A stretch of DNA of 64,000 nt from Pseudomonadota bacterium (GTDB lineage Bacteria > Pseudomonadota > Alphaproteobacteria > Sphingomonadales > Sphingomonadaceae). The notes under the pieces are model-generated. The model did no database searches and was not told the DNA's origin. It was given only the letters and a program-made list of their open reading frames with translations. The position numbers and the translations under genes are program-made. The stretch lies in NCBI GenBank assembly GCA_023423655.1, contig JAFAFE010000001.1, forward strand, positions 124,001-188,000, given 5' to 3'. Positions 8,044 to 16,051 of the stretch are shown here, in pieces (position 1 is the first letter of the stretch; the number at the start of each line of letters is the position of its first letter).

Positions 8044-9819
8044 GTGACTGATCCCGACCTTCTCCATCATATTTTCGGTTTTCACGGCTTTCGCGGACAA
8101 CAGGAAGCGGTAGTTGCGCGGGTGATGGCGGGGCGCAATACGTTGGCCGTCATGCCGACCGGCGCGGGCAAGTCGCTCTGTTACCAATATCCGGCGGTGG
8201 CGTTGGAAGGCACGGTGGTCGTCATATCACCGCTGATCGCGCTCATGCACGACCAGCTCCGCGCTGCCGAAGCGGTCGGTATCCGCGCGGCAACCTTGAC
8301 GTCGGCGGACAATAATCGCGACGAGACAATCCGGCGCTTGCTGGAAGGGGCGCTTGACCTCCTCTATGTCGCCCCCGAACGCGCATCGGGCGCGGGGTTC
8401 AAGGCGCTGCTCGAACAAACGCGGCTTGCCTTGTTCGCGATTGATGAAGCGCATTGCGTGTCCGAATGGGGGCATGATTTCCGCCCGGATTATCGCCTAC
8501 TGCGCCCGTTGCTTGACAGTTTCCCCGATGTGCCGCGTCTGGCGCTCACCGCGACGGCGGATGAACATACGCGCGCGGACATATTGTCCCAGCTAGGCAT
8601 TGCGCCCGATGGCCTTATCGTTGCGGGCTTTGACCGGCCCAATATCCGTTATCATATCACGCCGCGCGACAATGGCCCGCGCCAGTTGGTGGACCTTATA
8701 AAGCGTCAGCCCGGCCCCGGCATCATCTATGCACAAAGCCGCGCCGCGACCGAAAAAATTGCTGCCAAAATTGCCGCGACGGGCCGCGCGACCCGCATCT
8801 ATCATGCAGGATTGGAGCCGCAGTTGCGCGCCGCCAACCAGGCCGCATTCGTCGCATCCGAAGATATGGTGATGGTCGCAACCATCGCGTTCGGCATGGG
8901 CATCGACAAGCCCGATGTGCGCTTTGTCGCCCATGCGGGGCTCCCCAAATCGGTCGAGGCCTATTATCAGGAAACCGGCCGTGCGGGCCGCGATGGTGAT
9001 GCGTCGGAAGCGCATCTTTTCTGGGGCGCGAGTGATTTTGCCTTGGCCCGCCAACGTTTGGGCGAGATTGAACCGGCGCGGCTAGAGGCCGAACGGGCGC
9101 GTTTGAATGCGCTTGCCGCGCTTGCCGAAACCGCCGGATGCCGCCGCGCGATATTACTACGCCATTTCGGTGAAAATCCGCCGCCGGCCTGCGGCAATTG
9201 CGATAATTGTCTGCAACCGCCCGACCAGACCGACGCGAGCGTGTTGGCGCAAAAATTGTTGTCGGCAATCCACCGCACCGGTCACACTTATGGCATTTCC
9301 TATATCGAGGCGGTGCTGACCGGCAAGGCGGATGAGCGTATCCGCGAGCGGCGTCATGACGAACTATCGGTCTATGGCATTGTCGAAGGCGACGAGGCGC
9401 GGCTGATCCGTCCGCTGGCGCGGACCTTACTCGCGCGCGAGGCGTTGGCGCAAACCGAGCATGGCGGGCTTGCCTTTGGTCCTGCCGCGCGACCGATCCT
9501 GCGCGGCGAGGAAAAAATTGCGCTGCTCATTCCCCCGCCGCGCCGCCGCGACCGCAAAGCGCGCGAAACCCGCGAGGCGCTATCGAACCTGTCCGCCGCC
9601 GATGCTGCCTTGTTCGAAGCCTTACGCGCGCGCCGCCGCGAATTGGCCGCAGAGGCAGGTGTGCCGCCCTACGTCATCTTCCACGACAGCGCATTGCGCG
9701 AAATGGCCACCACCCGCCCGCAAAATTTGGCGGCAATGGGTGAAGTGAACGGTGTCGGCAGCAGGAAGCTGGAGGCCTGGGGGCCAGCCTTTCTGGCGGT
9801 GGTGCTGGAGGCGGAGTAG
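8044..9819 (+). CDS. recQ: ATP-dependent DNA helicase RecQ
   Basis: A 3'-5' DNA helicase acting in recombination and replication-fork repair. At 591 residues it has the full bacterial RecQ layout. Helicase core: Walker A MPTGAGKSLCYQYP near residue 36, DEAH box FAIDEAHCVSEWGHDFRPDY, and motif VI YYQETGRAGRDG. A RecQ zinc domain follows with the cysteines CRRAILLRHFGE then CGNCDNC. A winged helix follows, and an HRDC domain near the end (ALREMATTRPQNLAAMGEVN). The start is a GTG at 8044 with AGGGA seven bases upstream. It is monocistronic. Confidence 0.96.
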   Translation: MTDPDLLHHIFGFHGFRGQQEAVVARVMAGRNTLAVMPTGAGKSLCYQYPAVALEGTVVVISPLIALMHDQLRAAEAVGIRAATLTSADNNRDETIRRLLEGALDLLYVAPERASGAGFKALLEQTRLALFAIDEAHCVSEWGHDFRPDYRLLRPLLDSFPDVPRLALTATADEHTRADILSQLGIAPDGLIVAGFDRPNIRYHITPRDNGPRQLVDLIKRQPGPGIIYAQSRAATEKIAAKIAATGRATRIYHAGLEPQLRAANQAAFVASEDMVMVATIAFGMGIDKPDVRFVAHAGLPKSVEAYYQETGRAGRDGDASEAHLFWGASDFALARQRLGEIEPARLEAERARLNALAALAETAGCRRAILLRHFGENPPPACGNCDNCLQPPDQTDASVLAQKLLSAIHRTGHTYGISYIEAVLTGKADERIRERRHDELSVYGIVEGDEARLIRPLARTLLAREALAQTEHGGLAFGPAARPILRGEEKIALLIPPPRRRDRKARETREALSNLSAADAALFEALRARRRELAAEAGVPPYVIFHDSALREMATTRPQNLAAMGEVNGVGSRKLEAWGPAFLAVVLEAE

Positions 9820-9839
9820 CGCATTAAACCACAATATTT

Positions 9840-9944
9840 CGTCATTGCGAGGAACGAAGTGACCAAGCAATCCAGAGTCGCATAGGACTGCTCTGGATTG
9901 GTTGACCTACGGTCGCCTTCGGCCCCGCTACGCTCGTAATGACG
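9840..9944. repeat. Palindromic intergenic repeat, family B (copy 1)
   Basis: Begins CGTCATTGCGAG and ends CTCGTAATGACG. Internally AAGCAATCCAGAG is mirrored by CTCTGGATTGG, with variable stem-loops between the outer and inner arms. The overall plan (CGTCAT, stem-loop, ATCCA, spacer, TGGAT, stem-loop, ATGACG) is the same as in family A, although the stem sequences differ. Other copies are at 36750-36840 and 40350-40428. Confidence 0.85.
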
Positions 9945-9976
9945 AAGAGTTGGTAATTGCCCGCTTCCTGCCCCCC

Positions 9977-10933
9977 TCACCCTTTCAAAAATTTCTCCAC
10001 CTCGGCCTGAAACCGATCCGGCTGGTCGAGCATGATGAAGTGGCGGCTGTCGGGCACCATGACCGGTGTGAAACGCGCGACGCCTTTATATTGCGGCACA
10101 AAGGCGGCTTCGGCAGCAGCGGCGGGCATGACGCTTTCATCCTGTGCATAAAGCAAGGTCACGGGCGCGCTAATCTTGCCAAGGTCAGCGCGTGCGTCAG
10201 TAGTCATGATGTCGTAGAAAAGCTGCGCAGTCACCCGCATATCGGCGGCGCGGATCCAGTCCGCCGCGCGGCTTTGCTCCGCTTCATTTTTGACCATCGA
10301 GGCTGCCGTTTGCGCGGCGCGGTCATTGGGTTGTGGCGGAGCTTTGGGGACGGCGAGCATCATCTTGCGCATGGCGTCGGCCTGCGCGCGCACGGTTTCG
10401 ACCGTCGCATCGGGTGAACCCAATGTGCCGATGAACGGCACCGCATCGACCACCATCACCTTGCCGATCTTGCCCGGAATCTGTTCGGCGATAAGAAGCG
10501 CGGCAAGCCCGCCCATCGAATGGCCGATCAGCGCAGGCGCGGCGCGGCGGCGGTTGATAATCTCGTCATCTATATAATCGGCAAGCTCCCTGACGAACGG
10601 GTCCAGCACCGGCCCTTCGCCATTGACACCCGCCGCATCACCAAAGCCGCGTATCTGGACGATATGCAGGCGATATTTGCCTTTGAGCTTCTCAGCGGTC
10701 GCGCCCCACACATCGCGCGGGGTCGAAAGGCCGGGGATCAGCACGACATCGGGGCCTGCCGGATTGCCCGCAACCAGCACTGTGAAACGCTTGCCCTCGG
10801 CAATCTTTCCGGCGGGGAGTGCTGTCGGGGCGGCTATGCTATTATGGGACGCCTCTCCCGCAGGTGGCTGCGCACAGGCCGGGGCGGCGAGCAAAGTGGC
10901 GGCCATCAACAGGGTCGTGAACAGTTTTTTCAT
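9977..10933 (-). CDS. Secreted alpha/beta hydrolase
   Basis: A 318-residue alpha/beta-fold hydrolase with a signal peptide (MKKLFTTLLMAATLLAAPAC followed by AQPP, cleavage probably near residue 21; the cysteine could also be lipidated). The nucleophile elbow GHSMGG carries the catalytic serine. The oxyanion region VVLIPGLSTPRDVW and the C-terminal histidine in PDSRHFIMLDQPDRF complete the expected triad together with an aspartate near LLYAQDESV. AAAGGA precedes the ATG at 10933. The substrate is unknown; likely classes are esterases or other carboxylic-ester hydrolases acting in the periplasm. It ends close upstream of the XRE gene's 3' end, on the same strand. Confidence 0.85.
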   Translation of the reverse strand: MKKLFTTLLMAATLLAAPACAQPPAGEASHNSIAAPTALPAGKIAEGKRFTVLVAGNPAGPDVVLIPGLSTPRDVWGATAEKLKGKYRLHIVQIRGFGDAAGVNGEGPVLDPFVRELADYIDDEIINRRRAAPALIGHSMGGLAALLIAEQIPGKIGKVMVVDAVPFIGTLGSPDATVETVRAQADAMRKMMLAVPKAPPQPNDRAAQTAASMVKNEAEQSRAADWIRAADMRVTAQLFYDIMTTDARADLGKISAPVTLLYAQDESVMPAAAAEAAFVPQYKGVARFTPVMVPDSRHFIMLDQPDRFQAEVEKFLKG

Positions 10934-10980
10934 CGCACTATCCTTTGCTCCATCAACTTTTTTGACGCGGGTTGAAATCT

Positions 10981-11172
10981 TCAATCGCGCTGGAAAATTT
11001 CTTCAATCGCCATGTTGAACAGGTTGGCGATTTTGAACGCGAGCGGGAGCGAGGGGTCATATTTGCCGGTTTCGATCGCATTGACCGACTGACGCGAGAC
11101 GCCAAGCGCATCGGCCAGATCCTGCTGACTCCAATCGCGTTCGGCGCGCAGCACTTTGAGACGGTTCTTCAT
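10981..11172 (-). CDS. Small XRE-family transcriptional regulator
   Basis: A 63-residue protein that is almost only a helix-turn-helix: KVLRAERDWSQQDLADALGV forms the first helices and SRQSVNAIETGKYDPSLPLA the recognition part, ending with IANLFNMAIEEIF. This is the compact Cro/CI-type (YozG/PadR-neighbour-like) form found as the partner of small membrane proteins. The start ATG overlaps the stop of the upstream membrane-protein gene (ATGA), so the two are coupled. A perfect dyad upstream of that gene is the likely operator, suggesting autoregulation of the pair. The regulon beyond this operon is unknown. Confidence 0.9.
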   Translation of the reverse strand: MKNRLKVLRAERDWSQQDLADALGVSRQSVNAIETGKYDPSLPLAFKIANLFNMAIEEIFQRD

Positions 11173-11570
11173 GCCCCGCGCACCTTTTGCCAGATTTGCG
11201 CCGCGCCCAGCCCTGCACACCAGAGCGGGAAGGCGAAGAAGAGCGGCACTTTGGGCACATCGGTATACAATTCGAGGATGCCCCAGGTTGCGGTCGCGGC
11301 AAGAGTGATGCCGGTGGCGATCAGCGCCTTTTGGACTTCGAGCATCCGCAAATATTCATCATCCAGTTCGACGAGCAACCGCCCTATCGCCCAGACCATG
11401 CCCGCTACAGCAAGGCCGGGGAGCAGTGCGATACCGAGGTTGAGCGGCGTTGCGCGCGCATTGTCGGCAATGAGGTAGGACGCAAGAAATATCGCGGCGA
11501 CATAGAGAAACGAGACAGGAATGAAACGCTTTATATAGCGACAATAGGCGGGATTGCGGTGGGTGGTCAT
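11169..11570 (-). CDS. Small integral membrane protein paired with XRE regulator
   Basis: A 133-residue protein with four likely membrane helices, near FIPVSFLYVAAIFLASYLIA, LNLGIALLPGLAVAGMVWAI, ALIATGITLAATATWGILEL and LFFAFPLWCAGLGAAQIW. It has a short acidic loop, VELDDEYLRMLEVQ. It resembles the small membrane proteins that stand directly before a mini-XRE regulator in many bacteria, for which no function is established. AAGGAG lies before the ATG at 11570. The four-base overlap with the regulator and the upstream dyad make this a two-gene autoregulated unit. A role in sensing or modulating the regulator is only inference. Confidence 0.8.
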   Translation of the reverse strand: MTTHRNPAYCRYIKRFIPVSFLYVAAIFLASYLIADNARATPLNLGIALLPGLAVAGMVWAIGRLLVELDDEYLRMLEVQKALIATGITLAATATWGILELYTDVPKVPLFFAFPLWCAGLGAAQIWQKVRGA

Positions 11571-11599
11571 ATCAAGGCTCCTTTCTAATAAGACAAGCA

Positions 11600-11644
11600 A
11601 CCTTTACACGCGAGTCGTCCTAATTGTCAAGTATCATTGACAAT
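11600..11644 (-). promoter_or_regulatory. Promoter with operator dyad for the membrane protein/XRE operon
   Basis: A perfect 22-bp inverted repeat, ATTGTCAA-N6-TTGACAAT, spans 11623-11644. Read on the minus strand, the proximal arm contains a consensus -35 box TTGACA. A possible -10 (TGTAAA) lies 17 bases further on, and then an A/T-rich leader reaches the AAGGAG of the membrane-protein gene. A repressor bound to the dyad would cover the -35. The XRE protein encoded in this operon is the obvious candidate. Confidence 0.7.
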
Positions 11645-11664
11645 ATTCATTTAAGATACCACTT

Positions 11665-11691
11665 AAAGAAAAGGGCGGCCAAAAACCGCCC
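11665..11691 (-). terminator. Intrinsic terminator, minus strand
   Basis: Read on the minus strand, GGGCGGTTTTTGGCCGCCC forms a six-base GC stem, followed by TTTTCTTT. It ends a transcript coming from the right (about 11690-11880), where no protein gene is apparent, and insulates the XRE operon promoter. Confidence 0.7.
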
Positions 11692-11835
11692 AAGTGGTTG
11701 CAGTGGGCCTTACCGCCGTAGGGCAAGGCTACGTATGAGGATGTTAGCCTCTAGCGCGAACGCCAGTGCGAGCACACATGCTCAACACTGCCGAAACGCA
11801 CACGGGTGTAAGCGCGAACGCGGACCATGTGGATT
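11692..11835 (-). ncRNA. Candidate small RNA upstream of the minus-strand terminator
   Basis: This stretch contains no convincing reading frame but is rich in local pairing and ends at a good terminator at 11665-11691. On the minus strand, the segments around GGCGTTCGCGCTAGAGGC and TAGCCTTGCCCTACGGCGG could form stem-loops. I do not recognise the family. Existence as an RNA is inferred only from the terminator and the lack of coding potential. Confidence 0.25.
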
Positions 11836-11844
11836 TTCCTTGAA

Positions 11845-11940
11845 AAAGGCGGCTAGACATGCGATTCCTCAAGAACCAACGAGAGAGATCGCGGCCTAGC
11901 CGCTGGTTGATCGGAGACCGGCCCTCGGGTCGGTCTTTTC
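11845..11940 (+). ncRNA. Candidate small RNA or structured leader ending at a terminator
   Basis: GCGGCTAG near 11850 is exactly complementary to CTAGCCGC near 11896, enclosing about 40 bases. This is followed by the terminator hairpin GACCGGCCCTCGGGTCGGTC (11916-11935) and TTTT. A 51-codon frame (ATG at 11859) crosses the terminator and looks non-coding. It may be an independent small RNA. The gene at 12129 begins well downstream of the terminator, so attenuation is also possible. Confidence 0.3.
11915..11940 (+). terminator. Intrinsic terminator, plus strand
   Basis: GACCGGCCC pairs with GGGTCGGTC (one G-T pair) around a tight loop and is followed by TTTT. No protein gene lies directly upstream on this strand, which points to a short non-coding transcript. 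The rest of the gap to 12128 holds a dyad (CTGTGAA at 12009, TTCACAG at 12032) and A/T-rich promoter-like DNA. Confidence 0.65.
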
Positions 11941-12128
11941 GTTTCTGGGCTATCGTTGCCCCACCCGTTACCTCATCTCATAATCTACCCCGCCTTCAGC
12001 CGGTGTCGCTGTGAACTCGACAACGCCTTATTTCACAGCGAAGTCTTTGCGTCAAGTCATCAGAGTAATCGCTTGCAATTTTTTCTTACTCCAATTACTG
12101 CGCAATCAACAATGCAGGAGATTGTGGC

Positions 12129-13082
12129 ATGAGTAATTCTGGAACAAATGCAGTTCGCAGTCCATCGTATCCGAATGTATCACTATCTGATGCAATCGCC
12201 TCCGTCCGAAAGATTGAGGCGCAATATCGCACCGCTCACGTGGACCGGATCGCTGCGGCGAAAATACTTGGATATTCTGGGTTAAGCGGCCCTGCGAACA
12301 AAGCGTTGGCGGCACTGGCTCAATACGGCCTAGTAGAGCGAGCGGGCAAGGGGGAATTGAGGGTGACAAGCCGCGCGCTCGCCATACTTCATCCGAACAG
12401 TAATGAGGAGCGCGATCAAAACCTTCGCATGGCTGCCATGGAGCCAAACCTGTTTCGCGAACTGGCCGAACGCTTCCCCAACATGATACCACCCGAAGAT
12501 GGCGTGGTTACGTATCTCAACAGGCAGGGCTTCAATCGAACCGCAGTACGGCCTGCCAGTAAGGCCTATTTGCAAACACTACTCTTTTTGGAGGAATCAG
12601 GGGTAAGCGAAAGTCATGGCGTGACCAACACAACTGAGCGAGAATCGGAAACACCAGAGAACGGCGGTGATTTTGCAGCGACGATCTTCGGTGGGGCGCA
12701 GGTCGGCGATCTTATCCAATGGGAAATAGATGGTGTCCTGCAAATGGAAAAACCGATGCGAGTGCGGTTGGTTGATGATATTGATGGTCGCCAATACGTT
12801 GCCGTTGAAGATAGTGAAACGGGAATTCCGATGGAACAAGTTGTCGTCCAAGAACGCGCCGCTGCGCCGCCGATAGAAACTCCGATATTCAAATTAAAGC
12901 CGAAAGGTGATGATATAGCGGAGGAGGCTCTTAAACCTGGCTGGAAAGAAGAGCGCTTGATCGATGATGGCGGCGAAGAGATTTTTATTTGCTATAAGGG
13001 CGAACCGTCACCAGAGCGATACACATATATTCGTGACTATCTCGACTTTAAACTTAGCCGAATGAAAAAGGCTGATGATTGA
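12129..13082 (+). CDS. Hypothetical protein with N-terminal winged-helix-like region
   Basis: A 317-residue protein whose function I cannot name. The first 140 residues are predicted helical: SLSDAIASVRKIEAQYRTAH, then AAAKILGYSGLSGPANKALA and LAQYGLVERAGKGELRVTSR, which read like a winged-helix DNA-binding domain. LFRELAERFPNMIPPEDGVV and LNRQGFNRTAVRPASKAYLQ follow. Residues about 160-180 form a polar linker. The C-terminal half is acidic and strand-rich (VRLVDDIDGRQYVAVEDSET). The N-terminal arrangement resembles a widespread uncharacterised family on mobile DNA in proteobacteria. GGAG lies eight bases before the ATG. Base composition is less GC-rich than its neighbours, suggesting transfer. 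It overlaps the next small gene by one base. Confidence 0.7.
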   Translation: MSNSGTNAVRSPSYPNVSLSDAIASVRKIEAQYRTAHVDRIAAAKILGYSGLSGPANKALAALAQYGLVERAGKGELRVTSRALAILHPNSNEERDQNLRMAAMEPNLFRELAERFPNMIPPEDGVVTYLNRQGFNRTAVRPASKAYLQTLLFLEESGVSESHGVTNTTERESETPENGGDFAATIFGGAQVGDLIQWEIDGVLQMEKPMRVRLVDDIDGRQYVAVEDSETGIPMEQVVVQERAAAPPIETPIFKLKPKGDDIAEEALKPGWKEERLIDDGGEEIFICYKGEPSPERYTYIRDYLDFKLSRMKKADD

Positions 13083-13219
13083 TGCAAGACGATGAAGAAG
13101 ATACGCTGGTCGAAAAGGAGGTAGACCAAAGACGAGATGAGGTTGTGCGACATATGCTCAATACGCCACCAACACTCTGCCCAAGCCCAGCGGAGGGCGA
13201 ATACCAAGCTGCCCCGTAG
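13082..13219 (+). CDS. Small acidic protein, overlapping partner, possibly truncated
   Basis: A 45-codon frame whose ATG shares a base with the stop of the preceding gene (TGATG), so it is probably translated by coupling. It reads MQDDEEDTLVEKEVDQRRDE and continues VVRHMLNTPP. The R-R-x-L-x-T-P-P block is common near the C-terminus of small mobile-DNA-associated proteins that normally continue with a basic tail. Here the tail is replaced by TLCPSPAEGEYQAAP, just before the transposase remnant, so it may have been cut by the insertion. The function is unknown. Confidence 0.5.
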   Translation: MQDDEEDTLVEKEVDQRRDEVVRHMLNTPPTLCPSPAEGEYQAAP

Positions 13220-13314
13220 CGTCTTAGTCATATCGTTTCGGTCGCGGCCTCTATCTTGCCCTCTGCCTCGACTGACAGGCTTAGCCCGCCTTTGCGAGAT
13301 TAGTCTATCATACA

Positions 13315-13990
13315 TCAACGGGCGTCCAATGGTGCTTTTATCGCTTTGCGGGTGCAGTCGGTATCGTTGCAGCCAGTAGCGGCGCGGTTATTGTAACAGG
13401 AATCAAATTCTGCGAGGTAGCGGTGCAAGTGTTGCTGACCCCAATGCTGATATATCCCGCGCATGCTTGGCTTAAAAATGCCGAGGAAGCTCACGATCTG
13501 GTTCGTCGTGGTAGTGCGGTCTTTCTTGGACACATATTCACCCCACGCATGTGCGACCGTGTCATGGCCAACGAAAGCCTTGGCCGGCATCCGATAGTGT
13601 TGAGCTTCGTCGGTTAGAAGGCGCGCTTCCTTGGCGATGTTCGCTTCAAGGATAGAGGAGATGCTAGCCGCCTTCAGATTGCGGTTGAAAACCATCCAAG
13701 CTGACCGGCCCTTAGCGCGATCTACTACTGTCAAAATCTGGTTTATGTTGCGGATAGGCAGGCGGCGATGCGGAGCATCTGGATTTTTTGCCGAAAGAAA
13801 TAGGTTTCGTTGGCAGATTATGTCGCCACCGCCAGAACCCATTGACGTAGTATCATCGAAAACCACCGCTTCGCGGATACGGCGTGCCATGAACCAAGCG
13901 GTACGATATGAGCCAAGGCCAAGCCGCTTCCGTCCTGCCTTCCGCTCTTGCGAAATCACGCTTTTGCAGGCAAAGGAACGCCTTTCCATC
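13315..13990 (-). pseudogene. IS1595-type (ISXO2-like) transposase remnant
   Basis: On the minus strand the translation matches the ISXO2-like fold. It shows SYRTAWFMARRIREA, ANIAKEARLLTDEAQHYR with the second catalytic aspartate, and, at the C-terminus, IFKPSMRGIYQH and QQHLHRYLAEFDSCYNNRA. The N-terminal zinc ribbon is missing. The first catalytic block (normally D-E-T-Y) is out of frame: a shifted frame around 13797-13812 reads N-E-T-Y-F. The third block lacks the usual acidic residue (NQIVSFLG). The element is therefore decayed. Its 5' boundary is vague and lies within about 30 bp of the thrS start codon. I saw no terminal inverted repeats or target duplication. The interval 13220-13314 shows nothing recognisable. 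Confidence 0.75.
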
Positions 13991-14017
13991 AACCCATTTT
14001 GAAGGTCCGATACATCC

Positions 14018-16051
14018 ATGTCCGAAATGATCCGCATCACGCTCCCCGACGGCTCCGCCCGCGAGGTTGCGCCGGGGACTACCCCCGCGGACATTGCTGC
14101 GGCGATCGGGCCGGGCCTTGCCAAAGCGGCGATTGCCGCGCGCGTCGATGGCGAATTGCGCGACCTCAACCGTCCGCTGGAAAGCGACGCGGCGCTCGCG
14201 CTGGTGACCGCCAAGGATGAAGCCGATGCGCTTGATCTGGCGCGCCATGATTACGCCCACGTCCTCGCCGAAGCCGTGCAAAATCTGTGGCCCGGCACGC
14301 AAATCACCTTTGGCCCTTCGACCGATGACGGCTTTTATTATGACTTTGCGCCGACGGCGGAACGCGGCATGTTCACCGAAGAAGAATTGCCGCTGATCGA
14401 AGCCGAAATGCGCAAAATTATCGCGGCCAACGAACCGTTGGTGCGCGAGGTTTGGTCGCGCCAGCAACTGATCGAAAAATGGCAGGCCGAAGGCGAATTG
14501 TTCAAGGCCGAATGGGCGGCAGAACTGCCCGAAGGCGAAGAATTGACCGTCTATCGCGCCGGGACCGCGCCCGATGCCTGGCTCGATATGTGCCGCGGGC
14601 CGCATCTCCCTTCGACCGGCAAGCTTGATCCCAATGCGTTCAAGCTCATGCGCGTGTCGGGCGCTTATTGGCGCGGCGACCAGCGCAACCCGCAGCTTTC
14701 GCGCATTTACGGCACGGGCTGGCTCAACAAAAAGCAACTCGACGCGCATCTTCACCGCCTTGAAGAAGCCGCCAAGCGCGACCATCGAAAGCTGGGGCAG
14801 GAAATGGACCTTTTCCACCTGCAACAGGAAGCGCACGGGTCGGTGTTCTGGCACCCCAAAGGCTATCGCATCTGGCGCGAACTCGAAGCCTATATGCGGC
14901 GCAAGATGGACGGCGCGGGCTATCGCGAGATCAAGACGCCGCAACTCATGGACATTCGCCAGTGGGAGCAATCCGGGCACTGGGGCAAATATGCCGAAAA
15001 TATGTTCGCGGTCCCCGATATTGTCCCGGAAGTGGATGCCGAGGGTGCGGGGGCAACGCCAAAGGTTGCGCCCGATGCGGACTGGATGGCGATCAAACCG
15101 ATGAATTGCCCGGCCCACGTGCTGGTGTTCAAACAGGGCATCACCTCTTACCGCGACCTGCCGATCCGCTTGGGCGAGATGGGATGCTGCCACCGCAACG
15201 AGCCGCATGGCGCGCTCCACGGCCTGATGCGCGTGCGCCAGTTTACGCAGGATGACGCGCATATTTTCTGCACCGAAAGCCAAGTGGTCGAAGAGGTTCG
15301 GGCTTTCTGTCAGCTTGCCGATGAAGTTTATCGCGACTTCGGTTTTACTTACCATGTGAAGCTCGCGCTCCGCCCCGAAAAGCGGTTCGGCTCCGAAGCC
15401 GATTGGGACAAGGCCGAACAGGAATTGCGCGACGCGGTTGCCGTCGCCGGCATGGCCAATGACGATTATGGCTGGGAAGAATTGCCCGGCGAAGGCGCTT
15501 TTTATGCGCCCAAGCTCGAATGGCATTTGACCGATGCGATTGGCCGCACCTGGCAGGTCGGCACGATCCAGGGCGATCGCGTGCTGCCCGAACGGCTTGA
15601 CGCCAGCTATGTCGGCGAAGATGGCGGCAAGCACCGTCCGGTCATGCTCCACCGCGCAATTTTCGGGTCGTATGAACGCTTTATCGGCATTTTGATCGAA
15701 CATTATGCGGGCAAACTCCCGCTATGGCTCGCGCCCGTGCAAGCGGTGGTCGCGACCATCGTATCCGAAGCCGATGATTATGCGCGCGACGTGACGGCGA
15801 AGCTCGCGGCGGCGGGTATCCGCGTCGAAACCGACCTGCGCAATGAAAAGATCAACTATAAAATCCGCGAACACAGCTTGGCCAAAGTCCCCAACCTGCT
15901 CGTCGTCGGCAAACGCGAAGCCGAAGAAGGCAAGGTCGCCCTGCGCGTCCTCGGCTCCGACCAACCGCAGCTTATCCTGACGCTTGAGGAAGCAATTGCG
16001 CGGTTAAAGGGAGAAGCCACACCGCCGGATTTGCGGGGGACGGGAGAATGA
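14018..16051 (+). CDS. thrS: Threonyl-tRNA synthetase
   Basis: Class II aminoacyl-tRNA synthetase charging tRNA-Thr. The 677-residue protein has an N-terminal TGS domain (MIRITLPDGSAREVAPGTTP). The editing domain carries the H-x-x-x-H motif in DYAHVLAEAVQNLWPG, and the C-x-x-x-x-H editing residues lie near MCRGPHLPSTG. The catalytic core includes the zinc-binding cysteine in PMNCPAHVLVF, motif 2 around MGCCHRNEPHGALHGLMRVR, and motif 3 near the end of the core. An anticodon-binding domain follows (LPLWLAPVQAVVATIVS). GAAGG lies 11 bases before the ATG. The upstream DNA is the transposase remnant, so its promoter may be unusual. The stop overlaps the DUF305 gene by ATGA. Confidence 0.97.
   Translation: MSEMIRITLPDGSAREVAPGTTPADIAAAIGPGLAKAAIAARVDGELRDLNRPLESDAALALVTAKDEADALDLARHDYAHVLAEAVQNLWPGTQITFGPSTDDGFYYDFAPTAERGMFTEEELPLIEAEMRKIIAANEPLVREVWSRQQLIEKWQAEGELFKAEWAAELPEGEELTVYRAGTAPDAWLDMCRGPHLPSTGKLDPNAFKLMRVSGAYWRGDQRNPQLSRIYGTGWLNKKQLDAHLHRLEEAAKRDHRKLGQEMDLFHLQQEAHGSVFWHPKGYRIWRELEAYMRRKMDGAGYREIKTPQLMDIRQWEQSGHWGKYAENMFAVPDIVPEVDAEGAGATPKVAPDADWMAIKPMNCPAHVLVFKQGITSYRDLPIRLGEMGCCHRNEPHGALHGLMRVRQFTQDDAHIFCTESQVVEEVRAFCQLADEVYRDFGFTYHVKLALRPEKRFGSEADWDKAEQELRDAVAVAGMANDDYGWEELPGEGAFYAPKLEWHLTDAIGRTWQVGTIQGDRVLPERLDASYVGEDGGKHRPVMLHRAIFGSYERFIGILIEHYAGKLPLWLAPVQAVVATIVSEADDYARDVTAKLAAAGIRVETDLRNEKINYKIREHSLAKVPNLLVVGKREAEEGKVALRVLGSDQPQLILTLEEAIARLKGEATPPDLRGTGE

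Noticed and set aside
11624..11899. 91-codon plus-strand frame in the structured intergenic region
   Set aside because: The product is basic and Cys/His-scattered without a fold, and the frame spans a minus-strand terminator and stem-loops, so a non-coding role is more likely.
13853..15703. Long minus-strand open frame opposite thrS (616 codons)
   Set aside because: It lies antisense to an unmistakable thrS with all motifs. High-GC codon bias creates such mirror frames, and its translation has no known domain.
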